A DNA stretch of 64,000 bases from Balanoglossus misakiensis (taxonomy: Eukaryota > Hemichordata): positions 8,990,001 to 9,054,000 of the forward strand of contig CM082585.2 of the NCBI GenBank assembly GCA_040954595.2, given 5' to 3'. Positions 50,037-61,569 of the stretch are shown here, piece by piece. The position numbers and the translations under genes are program-made. The notes below the pieces were generated by a model that had not been told where the DNA came from, searched no databases, and saw only the letters and a program-made list of their open reading frames with translations. How positions within the stretch are numbered: position 1 is the first letter of the stretch; every line of letters starts with the position of its first letter.

Positions 50037-51041
50037 GAGCTCACAATATTTGAGATGATAGCGCTAGAAGTGTTTATATGTTAGAGTAGACTCTATAACC
50101 GTTTTCCATCATCACCAACGATGACAAAAGTAAATGAAAAGTTCAATTTGATATTTGTCCAGTGGTTTTTGGGCATAAGCGTAGTATTATATCAGAACTA
50201 TTGTCAAGATCCTGAGTCAATAGAACGGAAAGTAGTTTTATGTCAACTGATGTGAGTGCTCCGCAAGACGAGGGCAGTGCGCCCCGTATTTAGATAATTT
50301 GTCGCAAGTTGACCTCGGGGATACTGTTTCACGAACGACACCGAATGACGGAGGAGGTGTCAACTGAAACGACGGCCGGGGAAATTTTAAATGACCACGA
50401 ACTCATTGAAATTCTGTCATTAGCATGTTGAGGGGAGCGCCGGTAAATGCGACCCGAAAACAAGAAAGTTGAAACCTTACATCACTTCCCTGAAATGGAC
50501 ATAAATCACAAAGGCAGAAATTATTCATAGCGTTCCCAACCACCGCAAATCTAGTCGCAGAGGCGCTTTCGCCGGCGCGCGGGTACAAATATTACAATAA
50601 TAATAACCAAGTCTTCTAACTTAATCATTCTCTAAAATTTACGTCCGCTGTAGTTTAATGTCGATTTGAAGGTGTCTGGAGATTTGTCAAAATATAGAGA
50701 CGCAGCTTCTTATGTTCCTCGTAATCACTAAAACAGACGCTTTCGACTTAAAGTTCATTCTCCTCTTTCGTTGGTCGCATCTCGGCCTGCGCCGACCGTT
50801 TTAAAATATTAACACTGTTGACTTCGATTTTTCTACTTTTCTTCCTCGGGGTATAAAGTGCAAATCTGATATTTGGTGTCCCTTCTGAACTGAAGCGTTT
50901 AAGATCGTCAGTCGATGTTGCGTCGTTGCACCGGTAAGTATACCCCGCGGTGGCTTCGACATCCTAACTTTCCGGCCGTGAGACGGGGCCCACTTGTTTC
51001 CCTCTCATTCGTCCTGTAAAGTTTAGCTCTGTTATTTTTTC

Positions 51042-51062
51042 GGTGGTGGTGGTGGTGGTGGT
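51042..51062 (+). repeat. (GGT)7 trinucleotide repeat
   Basis: Seven uninterrupted GGT units followed by a GT-rich tail. Confidence 0.9.
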
Positions 51063-54000
51063 GTGGCTGTGTGTTTGGTTTGGTGACAATTTCACGACAT
51101 AGTACAGTTCCAACTTAAAGGAATGATACAAAGGCACACATAAGTTTTAGCGGAACGAGATATTGTCATTAGATTTAAAAGAAAAACCTCAACTTTTGAC
51201 ATAACAAGTTTATATCTAGTGTCACGCCAGCTTTGGGCACCCCCCTCCCTCACCGTTTTGACGCATCGACACACCTGGAGATAAAAAAAATAAACACAGG
51301 TGCGTGTTTACGAAAGAGCTGAGCTGACTTAACGGTTTGCACAGTGAGGTATTTTATCGCTCCGCTGTGCATTTCGACTTCTATATCATTAAACACAAGT
51401 ACCACGAGTTAATTTCGTACTATGTTAATACTTGCTGGATTACCGCTTTCCGAACCTTGATCGAGATGACCCCTTGAACATAGGCTTGCTTCTCTTTTTT
51501 GCACTGAGCTCGCGAAGAGTTGATGAAAACGACACACACGGCCATAAATTGGAATCCAAGAAACAAAGAAAAAGCAATTTCCTGTGTATCAATACGCGAA
51601 GATGATTGAATTATTGTATTTGTTCGAAAAATAGTGCAAACACTCGACACAGTACCTTTATTCGGATCCCTTTAACACTCACAGTCGCGGGTCATTAAAA
51701 ATACACACCAAAAGCATTGTAACAATGGCATTTAAACAACTTGTGTGCACGCTACATTCAAAATGATGAGAAACATTTCAAAGAATCGGACAATTTCAGA
51801 ATAAAATGATCTCATGGGATACATTAAGTTAGTAGACGTCCTTCTCTTTTGATGTTCGCGCTTAAGGCTGTCAGTAATTAAACACCATAATTTAAATTTA
51901 TTGTTCTTCGTCAATTTAGCGGTAATTAGGGCGCTTATTTCACTGTGACAATTTTTTTGCCTTTCTTTATGACAGTTTTTCTGCGTCGTGGACGAAATGA
52001 CGCGCGCAATGATTAAAAAAGACGTTAAACGCATTTTCAAATAGTGATACGTCTGTAAAATAATCCTTTGTTTTCTGTTTTGTCGTTGAAATCGACTACT
52101 AAGCTCATTTGCATATCTTTGGCATTGAAAAGTAATTAATACAGAAATTAATAGTATGTTACTTTTCGGAGTCGGCATAATTGCAAAGTTAATCCAGCGT
52201 GTCTTTTAAATCACATTTATTTAATTGCGACAATAACCATGAAATCGTTTCTGGATAAAAATGCATAATTAAATTTTACACAAAAGTTAATTTGGATAAG
52301 AGATATTATAACATGCTACATGCGTGTATGGTGTACTTTTCTCCCGTCTCGAACGGTTGACTTATTTCGAAAGAACAGTTGATTTTTTTAACAGACGCAG
52401 CAGATGGAAATCAAAAGTTAGACTTGATCCAATGTTTGTGTTTTTTTTACATATTGGTTCGGTTGTTGGTGTTTTACAAGTCTAGGATTTTTTTTATTAT
52501 TTTACTGAGATACAGTTGGTCTCATTTTGAAATTTATTGTGTACGGTATTTGTGACTTCGGTCGAGCAGGGGTCTGTGTCTAGTGAGAATTACGACAGGG
52601 TCGCGGCCAACAGATTTCTCATTTACGAGTTCAGGCAATAAACACCGCGATGAATGTCACAGTTAGTTTCATCTCTTTCCAATCCGTCGATACCGTTATT
52701 TTCATAATCGAACCTTTCTTTTTAATTAACAAGCCTTCATAATGTAAAAAAATCGACGCGCGTGTCACAAAGTCTCAAAGCTCGCCGATATTACCGGGAA
52801 GTTTTATTCTCGCGAAGTGCCCCCGTTTGCTTTTTCTGTCGATCCCGTTGGTGTCGCCTTGTATTTAATCGCATTTATGCCGGCGCGTTATCGATCGCGC
52901 CCCGCGCGGAGAAGGGGCGAGACAGAGCCCGCGACACCGGGCGAACAAAGGCAGCTCCATCGATCGCTGAGAGTCATTTGAAGTGGCGGGAACAAGAGAA
53001 ATAGACGACTCATACTGCTTGCAAAAGACCAGCTTAATATTAGATCATGTGAAGCGAGAAATTTTCTCCCATTTCATATTTGCGATAGATGGATAAAGAT
53101 AAAATCAACCCCATGAATCTTGATGAGTGGTGATCGATTTCTGATGCCGGTTTATAAAGAGCGCTGGGTGTGTATGTATCCCCCGTTGCATCGATGTAAT
53201 CTCGATCGTTTTTAGAAACAGTTCTACTAAATTAAAAACTACTTGTACGTGATTTTAATGCGTCCTATCGCCGTCTCTTGTTTGTATGTCTGTGTACCGA
53301 TGTCACGCCGGGGAAATATCGTCCGGATTCAGATCAGATGTCCGGGTCTGTGAGACGTTCTCAATTTTTGAAACTGACGGCAAATCGCGTTTAAAATCGC
53401 ACTCCGTGACCATTTCTATGGCAACGGCGGCGGTTACGTCATTTTTTTCTGAATGCGGATTGTTCGCCTGGGTTGGTCCTTTCTTGGTCGAGCCTGCGTG
53501 CCGCTCGGCTACGGTACGGCCAGTCGGTCAAGCCGTAACGGTGGACACTTGGCGGGCCCTGGACGAGTCGCATTCTAGGCAACAAAACTCCCAAACAATT
53601 GTTATGCCCCGTGAAATGAGATAAGACTGCGAGTTTTGTGCCACGAAAATTTGACAGAATATGCGGGGAAGTTGCCAGCGAATGCTTTGAGCGGTCTCCA
53701 CAGGCTCTCCGCGCTAGTGGACTGTGATTGGCTCACCTAACCATTTGTAGCGAGTTGTCTCTTTGGGACAAAAAAGTCGAGCATCGTTGCAGACATCGCA
53801 CACTCTGAGAGACAGACACACGTGACCCGTCACGGCAACCATACCGGGAGCGAACAATGGACGTTATCTCATAACCTGCAACGGATTAACAATTCGTCAG
53901 GGGCCCGGGTGCGCGTCCAATACACGCCGCCATTTCTCGATGTCTCTTGCCGCTGCAGAACCGTAGGGTAGCCTTCGAAAATAGAAGAGTTCGAGTACGC

Positions 54001-54491
54001 ACTCGCTCGGAGATGCCCTACTTCCTCAATGCAGTTAGAATTTTGATCACGCGTTACAAGTCGAGTAAAGCATTTAAAGAGATATACGACCACTTTTACT
54101 TTAAATTTATTGAATTCGAGACCTGTTTACATTTTCCACGACTAGGACGATTATTTTCACCGAAGTGATATTTTAACACGATGCGTTGCCATGGTTATAA
54201 TGTGACTTTTCATCAGTGCAAATTAATAACGGGGAGATTAATTTCATAAATTCTCAACATTTTGTCCCAAGTTGTCGCTGAAAGTAACAGTAGCAATACT
54301 TCTTTTATATTTCAACTGATATTAGTTCCTTTAACAAATACAGTTTGTTAAAATGCCGTTTTTTGGCCCGTTAACAGAGGGTGTATTTTGTTGACAGCGA
54401 ATTTGGCAGTCGCCGCCTTTCAACAGTGTCACTATTAAACCTCAGAGCTCAAATCTCATACACAGACTCCGTCAATGAGTAAAATATAAAG

Positions 54492-54539
54492 CGTTTTTAA
54501 GTTCTTTTAGGCAAGACCGCTTAAAAACGAACGAAAAAG
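54492..54539. repeat. 10-bp stem, 28-nt loop inverted repeat
   Basis: CGTTTTTAAG (54492-54501) and its exact complement CTTAAAAACG (54530-54539). It is too short-stemmed for a typical miRNA precursor. Confidence 0.6.
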
Positions 54540-55083
54540 AAACAATTGTTAATTTAATCAGAGTCCGAATGAAAAAAAATGGTTTGTTGTGTCGTTCCAC
54601 GGAAGTTGTCACTTTTTAGAAAACGAGCAAAACCGCGCCAGAGGAGAACTGATGGCGTGTGGGAAATTTCGGATCTGTTCTGCAGAAAAAGGGGACGGAG
54701 AGGAGTCTTTGGAGCGGCAACACCGGTTACTATAGGACCCACCCCGCACAGCTCACCTAAATGGGGGCAATCAATGGGAAACTGTCATCCCACAAACAAA
54801 CTAATTAGCAGGCACTCTGGATGAAGTTGTTACAAACAGCTCTCCCCCTCCCGGGGCCTTTGTTATTGGGATGGTCGACCCCAGCTGTCAACGGAGCGGT
54901 TTAGAGCACCTAGCCCTCGGGTGCCCAGCACGGGAGACGGTGTCTGTATTCTCAGCAGCGGGAGTGCCGACGACCGACAAGCTCCTCCATGCGACCTCAT
55001 ATTTTTTCATTTCTGTGGAAACATATTCAATCTGTCATTGCTGCCATCACTTTTTTTTTGAATCCCGCGTTTTTTATTACTCT

Positions 55084-55097
55084 GTCTCCATGGTGAC
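55084..55097. promoter_or_regulatory. X-box-like GTCTCC-AT-GGTGAC
   Basis: Two-base spacer X-box form with outer GT/AC and inner CC/GG intact; the R position of each half is off consensus. Weaker than the sites at 18552 and 37614. Confidence 0.3.
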
Positions 55098-55954
55098 GGT
55101 TGTTTAATTACCATACAACGGGGTTCGTGGCCGACCGACTAGTCGCTGCCATTTTCGCGACGACAGTAGCAGGGATTGGGATTATCTCTATCCGCAGGCT
55201 TGTCCTCTGAGATTTGTTGACTCTGAACAAATAGTACGAATAGTTTATCCACGCCCCTAAGTGAACAGATAACGGTTACTGTCTGGGTACCTCCGAGTCG
55301 GACCGCGAATATCATCTTCCAAATTTGCCAGTATTTTGTTTTCTTCATCAAGAAATTGCAAACCTCAAACCTATCACCTGAGTATCATGGTAATAATAGT
55401 TAACAGGAAACGAAAGCTGGCTGATTAGATTTTTTCCATAAGTACCTTGAAGTACTGGGTTTCCGCTGAACGTTTTCATCACCTTTGAACAATTCTACTT
55501 ACTGTGTGTCTCCTAGCTTCCAATTCCACGTAAACTATTTTCTAGGGAATCGTCAGTTTATACAGGAGGGGGGGGGGATTCATGATACAGTTGCTGTAAC
55601 TCTTGTCAACAGTTAATGTTCTATCATTCTACTGTATGGTATGGTGTCCTTTGTTTGTCAACAACAACCTGTATATGTGCAAAGACCATTGATGTTGTTG
55701 GTATATGATTTCAAAATTAGTTTCCAGTAATAATACTCACTGAAGTTCTGAACACATAATGGGTGTTACGTCATGCTGTAGCGATTCGAACTATACCCGC
55801 GCCTTGATTGTACCTGATACCTCCCTTATTCTGACTTAGTGAGAAAGAAGAGTAAGATTGCTAGCATTTCACTGAAAGCTACAGGTGAAAAGTTAAAACA
55901 TGACGGTGTGAGTGAGAGGAGCACAAATTACCGAGCTTATTTTTTCCATCCCCG

Positions 55955-55979
55955 TGACGTCATCAAAGGTCATAGGTCA
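55955..55979 (+). promoter_or_regulatory. composite CRE plus perfect DR1
   Basis: TGACGTCA (55955-55962) is followed 4 bp later by AGGTCA-T-AGGTCA (55967-55979). Both are full consensus sites, for CREB/ATF and for RXR/HNF4/COUP-TF class receptors. Their adjacency suggests a regulatory element. Confidence 0.45.
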
Positions 55980-57587
55980 GACCCCGAAGAGAATAAGCAA
56001 TCACTGTCCATGGACAGGAAAGTGGTGAGCGGGACGACGTCCCCTCCCTGCGCTCCGGCCGAGCTGAATGTAAACAATTAATACCCCGCCGCTGCGTTGA
56101 AAATTCCCGAGATGTAAAAATACCTCGTCGTCTTTGTCAGGCCGTCGCCGGAGTTGTACTCCGAGAATCAACGGGCTTTTGTCCGCTACCCGCATTTTCG
56201 AGCTAAATCAAACAATTGCTGCATTTTTTTCCCCAGAAGAAAAGTGCTGGTTTTCATCAAACCATTTCGTGTTTTTGCTGGCAACAATTAATGCGTTGTG
56301 TGATTTTATTAAAACCGGTGAGAATGTCACCTTGTGAAATATAAGGGCGGTAGTGACAGTGTAGCTTCAGTGCAGGTTACAGTGAACCTCTTTTAAAATT
56401 CAAACGTTTGAGTAATCAAAAACAGAGCTCTGGGTTTGAAACACTGTGGATGAGATCGCGGGCCGATTGCGTTTTTCCACATACCCCTTCCTTTGAATAT
56501 TTTTGTCCGAGTGTGTTTTTATTCATCTCATTTGTGCAGTGTGTAGCGGTGTCGAAGGTCATGGGCAAGGAAACATAAAGTTTGTGTTGTAGAATTGATT
56601 GCATTTGTCAGATCATACTGAGACATTGAAGCTTTGTCATAGTACTGGAAATAGAGAAACAAATTCAAAATCTGTTTTAACATTATGATTGTTGTTCTTT
56701 CCCGGGTTCTCAGACACAATTTCGGCTGTTTTTTATTTTATTTTTTTACAAATAACAATATTTTTACAATATTTTTTAAAAGTGCCGTTTAATCGAAAAT
56801 CAGCTCATTTTAGACGAAAAATCGGCCGATGATTACTCTCTCGGAACATTTCTGCATTTCAAACGTTGTCTCGTAGGCGCGTGGGAATTGAAGTTTTGGC
56901 AACCAGCTCCGAAAACCCAGTGGACGTCGCTTCGGACTGATAAGAGATCTGACCCGAGCGTCTAGATGGCCCTACCTCGTTTCCTTTGCTGAATAGTCTA
57001 ATATTTTTAAAAATTTACAACTCTTTGTTGTGTGTTATTTTTCTTTCGCTAAATGAAGTGTCCGATTGACTAAATGGTACACTAATTCGCCTAAATGGGT
57101 CCCCTAGTCACCGAGAGAAGCGAACAACAGAAAGAGGGTTCCACGTGCAAATTTACCCATACGCTTCCCATCTCTAAATTGGTCGCTGAACAAAATTTTC
57201 TTTATTTTAGTCCCCTTTTTCATTTTTAACATTCATAACCTTCATAATGCCGGGGCTTTACATGCGTTTAATTTGTAGGGTCGGCGGGTTCATCTACTAG
57301 TTATTTATGCATGGTTTAGCTGGCACGGCGAGATAAAATCTCTAGTACTATGGCTGAGCTTACAGCGTGTATTATTGCGATGACGACGGTATACACAGTA
57401 ATGGGCTTGGTTAATAATTTATGGCGAATCGGTGGATACCATTTAAACGTCTACGCACTCTGCAGTCAGCGCATGTGTTTCGGCTCTCTCTCTCTCTCTT
57501 TGGCAAAAAAGGGCGGCAACGCGCGAATTCATTAGCGACAGTTTTTCGACCTGATGCATTTCTAGCAAATACACTGTTTTGGCAACT

Positions 57588-57652
57588 GGGAGGGAGGGGT
57601 GGGGGCTCTGGATGTACTCAGATGAGGGGAGGGGGGGGGGTTAGGCGGGGCT
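57588..57652 (+). other. G-quadruplex-type G tracts
   Basis: 57588-57605 reads G3-A-G3-A-G4-T-G5, four G-runs with single-base loops, the arrangement expected to form a very stable parallel quadruplex. A second cluster with a long G-run and GGCGGGG follows to about 57652. A near X-box GTTGCC-AA-TGCAAC lies just downstream at 57676-57689. Confidence 0.6.
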
Positions 57653-57689
57653 CTCGGTCCCAACTCTCCGCCGCCGTTGCCAATGCAAC

Positions 57690-60600
57690 GACCGCGCCGA
57701 CCAGCACATGCGTGCCGATTCCCAACACGTACTGGCAATATATTACCGGGGCATAATGCAGGGACAGGCAAGCAGCAGAACTCCGGATATAGGTCCGTGA
57801 TGCTGAAAAAATACGCAAATTGAAAAGTTATGAACTTGAGAGGAATAATGCACAGAAAACGGGATTAAACAGTCGCTGAAAGGGAAAGGTCCTTTGTGCT
57901 CGCGAAAGGCCGGCGTCGACATTAATTTCTGTCAATTGAAACCGAGATATTGGCTGGGCACGGGCGCACAAAATGCGAAATATATCAAGAATTAGTGAAA
58001 GTGACATGTTGTGATGTATACGCCAGGAGTTGTGATTAGTTTCTGGCGGGAAGAAAGAGAAGGAAGGAAGGGGACCAGGGAAAAGGCAAAGAGAGAAACA
58101 ATAACTAGATGAAAAGCAACTGGTTCGTTTGTGTGCCGGGATAGAGAGAGAAAGAGGCATAGCTGACAGATCTCTGTTCGCTCGGAGAGAGAGAGACAGA
58201 AAAAAACATGAGTGAAATGCCCGGTATGAAATAAAGTTCGGATAACACGACTTTAAGTTTTTTTTTACTCCAAGATTGTTTCTCCGTGTTATTGCGCTAT
58301 GCCAATCACATGTCATTGTGGAAATCAACACGCCACGATACGATCGGATTACACTGTTTGAGTAACGCTTTGTAAATTGATAGTGCGTGGCGTTGAACCG
58401 GGGCGAATTCTTCGGAGGGGTATGTGTATGTCCAAATGCGACGTGGCCTCGATGATTCGAGTTGTTTCATTATTTATTAAAACATTCGAAAAACATATTT
58501 AGTGTTGACTTAATTCCGGCGTTGAAGTTAATCGCGAGGTGTGATTTTTTAACGCGACGTCTATATTTAATCAATGTGTTGATTCAATAACGCCGTACCG
58601 CACGGATATTTGCAGCTATACTGATAGTGTTTGCAGGTCGAGACTCCTTTAACAAACAGTCTTCCTTACAAGTGGTATGTAAAATAAGACAAATAAATGC
58701 TTAAAGTATATATTTCATGTACGTTTAGTAATCAGATGTAAATAGTACTATTCGAAGACTGTATATAATAAAACCGCAACGGTATACACATGGCAAATAA
58801 GGGAAACCGATTAGGAAAAAATAAATATTGTAAACACACTACAAGTTTAAGTCCTTCACATTCCTAATTTAAGCAAGGCATAGGATATGCGCGTCAGGCA
58901 GAAGTCCCTGCCCTTTCCACTGAAATGCATGGGGCTGTTAATGGTGTAGGGGCGAGGGAAGATTCAGCGTACACGGAGCGACTGTATGTCCCCCTTCGTT
59001 CAAAATCTCCCTCTCACGTGTTCGGCCTTTGTGCCGACGCTGGCGCTTGCTAGTCATGACCACACGGGCGCGCCGGACGCAAAAGCCGCGGACCGACGGC
59101 GCGAGTGTCACGGCCGCACGCGGAAAGCTAACAAATATTTGGGAGGGCCCGTGTGTATACGGCTTCAAGCGCCTACACACACAAACCCTGACTTCACCAC
59201 CATCATTGGGATCCAGTCCACTCTGTTGTGTGGACCCGATTTGACACTCCACAAAAAAGCACCGGCGATGATAAATCGAAAAAGAACGCAAATAAAACCT
59301 AATCTAGCGCACTTACTCACTCAAATCAAGTTCTCGTCTTAAATATTCCCATCTTTTATGAGCACCTTTTTCTTTTAACATTTCCAAAGCAGAGCAGCAA
59401 TTTCGATGACTTTGAAATCCCATCTGGAAAACTTTTATCTCCACGTTGTCATTTCCCACGACCGACACTGTTTACTCTTAATAGGCTTAATTAAATATTC
59501 AGGAGGGTTTGGACGCTCGGGATGAGATGGGGCGTTCGTTGACGGATTCAATTCGAGCGGGACGCATAGAAAACATGTATACATACTTACTTACTCATAA
59601 ATACAATTCGACACATTAAACTCATGTGGGAAAAGTTGCATAACGCACAAGTAAAAACACACCATGCTTTAAGTATTGTTATTCACAAACGGCAAGAAAA
59701 ATTAACAATCTGGCCTTTACTATTAAAAACCATGACGACTTTTTCGCCACGAGAGAGACTGAAACATTCTGAAAGAAAATCGGGGGAAAATAAAGAAAAG
59801 AAAAATGGAGTTTTTCGCTGATTCGGTACCCGATTTCCAGACTTCCCCCAAGTCGTCCAGGGTACGGGACACAGAGACTAAACTATATGCAAAAATATGC
59901 ACCGCTTCCCCAGTCATGTGAAGTGTCCGGGCAAACCCTCTCGGACCCGAGGAAAGAATTCGACTCTACTTATCCCGGCAGCTCGAACGCGTCAATAAAA
60001 AAAAACACCGTATTGGAACATATAGGCATTTTTCTCAATGAAACCCAGACGGTTGACGCATAACTTACCAGCGATGTGCGTATATATTCCAATCGCAGCG
60101 CCGGCGCTGGTCGCGGAGTGGTAAAGAATCCGAGGAGCCCTGAATGGGACGACATTTTTCTCCTAGCCGCCTTTTTTATCAGCTCGGCCGTCCTACGTGC
60201 GTGCCTTCCCCGCAAGAAAATGCGTCAAAACGCCGCAGTGGATGGTATATCCCCGCCTTGCCCCGTCTTACCCAGTCCAAGACTTTAGTCTGACTGGATT
60301 TCTCGTTACTAGTAATTTCCCTCAAATAACCGGTGCCTTAATCAAGACACGGTACTTAAATGTAATGTTATTGCACACCAGTGGGTTTTTGGCAAGTTTT
60401 ATTTGCAGTACTGGTTCATTTTTCGCGCTCAGCTAGCTGGCTAACCAGCGGCTGTACAGCGAGGCTGCCCATCGCGCAGGCCCCATCCATCATTACCAAT
60501 AGAGTCTCCGTCGTGCGCAGTAAATATTGCTGTTTGGGTTTCATGAGTGATTAAGTCCAAGCTGCGAAGGGAGTCCGAGTTGCCAGGTCCGCTCAGCACC

Positions 60601-61424
60601 CTCCCTCCGCTGCTGTCCGCACGAGTGAATCGACAAGTCGCAGGAAAGTGGGCCGTCATACCGAGCCAATAACCGTCGATTGTTGCCGTGGTTAGGCTTG
60701 CTGGGGTAATTTGGCGGGGGACTTTAATGACAAACTCGCACTTGGGGAGGGGCGCTAATGAAACGCCTCACTTCAAGGGTCCAAAAACCGATGATTGCGG
60801 CCGAGGAGGAGGGAGGGGACGTCTGGAGGGAGTTTCTTTCGGGAGGCCATTTTTACCCATCAGACGACCAACCCCTATATTTGGAATTCCAATGGCCGAC
60901 TGGCTCATTGTTATTCTCTTACTTCAGGGGAGCTCTTTTCCTTAGGAAAAAAGCTGCAGGCGGTTGTAATGAGTCGCCGAGTGTCTCAATGGCTTGATGG
61001 GCCACATCGAGTGCCGGTATTCTTCGCAATTTCAACCTGTCGACGCCAGTTCCACTGTTAATAAAGAAACAAAGTCACTCCACGAATCAGCTTCCAATTC
61101 CCTAAGTGAGAAATATTGCCGCAATAAAAGGCGGTACATTGCTAAGCTGGGTATTGCCTGCTAGATTTAATATCGTCTATCCCAGTTTGCTATTATATTA
61201 AGAATTATGACGAGGAAATCCTAATAAAGGATTTCATTTCGACTGTTGTTGGAACCTCAGTGTAGGCCTCAAACATTCATAAAAAGCATTAATATGTAAG
61301 ATATTTTGTTCTTTCTGGTGAACTTATTTAGCAAGCTTCGTGTGTACTTAATTGTATGCGTAACCATGCATATACTCAGACCAGGATAGTGATAACAAAA
61401 TTCACAAATACATAGAAGGTAATA
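57690..61424. other. gene-free stretch
   Basis: The 167-codon minus-strand frame at 57828-58331 is Ser/Phe/Leu-rich because it crosses GA-rich repeats (58040-58200), and I do not call it. Frames of 117-118 codons at 58938-59342 lie opposite each other and look accidental. It also contains a short perfect hairpin (61215-61235). No RNA gene is seen. Confidence 0.5.
61215..61235. repeat. 8-bp perfect stem GAAATCCT/AGGATTTC, 5-nt loop
   Basis: Arms at 61215-61222 and 61228-61235 around AATAA. It shares the ATCCT/AGGAT arrangement of the dyad at 35618-35640. Confidence 0.6.
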
Positions 61425-61569
61425 GATACATAGATACATAGATACATAGATACATAGATACATAGATACATACATACATACATACATACATACATACATA
61501 CATACATACATACATACATACATACATACATACATACATACATACATACATACATACATACATACATAC
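61425..61569. repeat. compound microsatellite (GATACATA)n-(ACAT)n
   Basis: About five to six 8-bp GATACATA units give way to about 26 uninterrupted ACAT units. Minus-strand frames rich in MYVC are translations of this array, not genes. Confidence 0.95.

Larger units (their letters stand above)
50037..57587. other. gene-free stretch
   Basis: No recognisable gene. The largest frame is 148 codons at 51732-52178 (-), with no familiar domain. A GC-richer patch at 52760-52990 and another at 53286-53640 have frames without homology I can recall. It holds a GGT7 repeat (51042-51062), a stem (54492-54539), an X-box-like site (55084-55097) and a CRE+DR1 composite (55955-55979). Confidence 0.5.

Noticed and set aside
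51732-52178. 148-codon minus-strand frame
   Set aside because: Lys/Thr/Ile-rich as expected from AT-rich DNA; no family recognised and no splice partner.
55775-55815. Possible tRNA T-arm (minus-strand GTTCGAATC)
   Set aside because: The bases flanking the loop do not form the 5-bp stem, and no D-arm or anticodon arm is at the right distance.
57828-58331. 167-codon minus-strand frame with Ser/Phe/Leu runs
   Set aside because: The hydrophobic and Ser runs come from GA-rich simple sequence read on the other strand.
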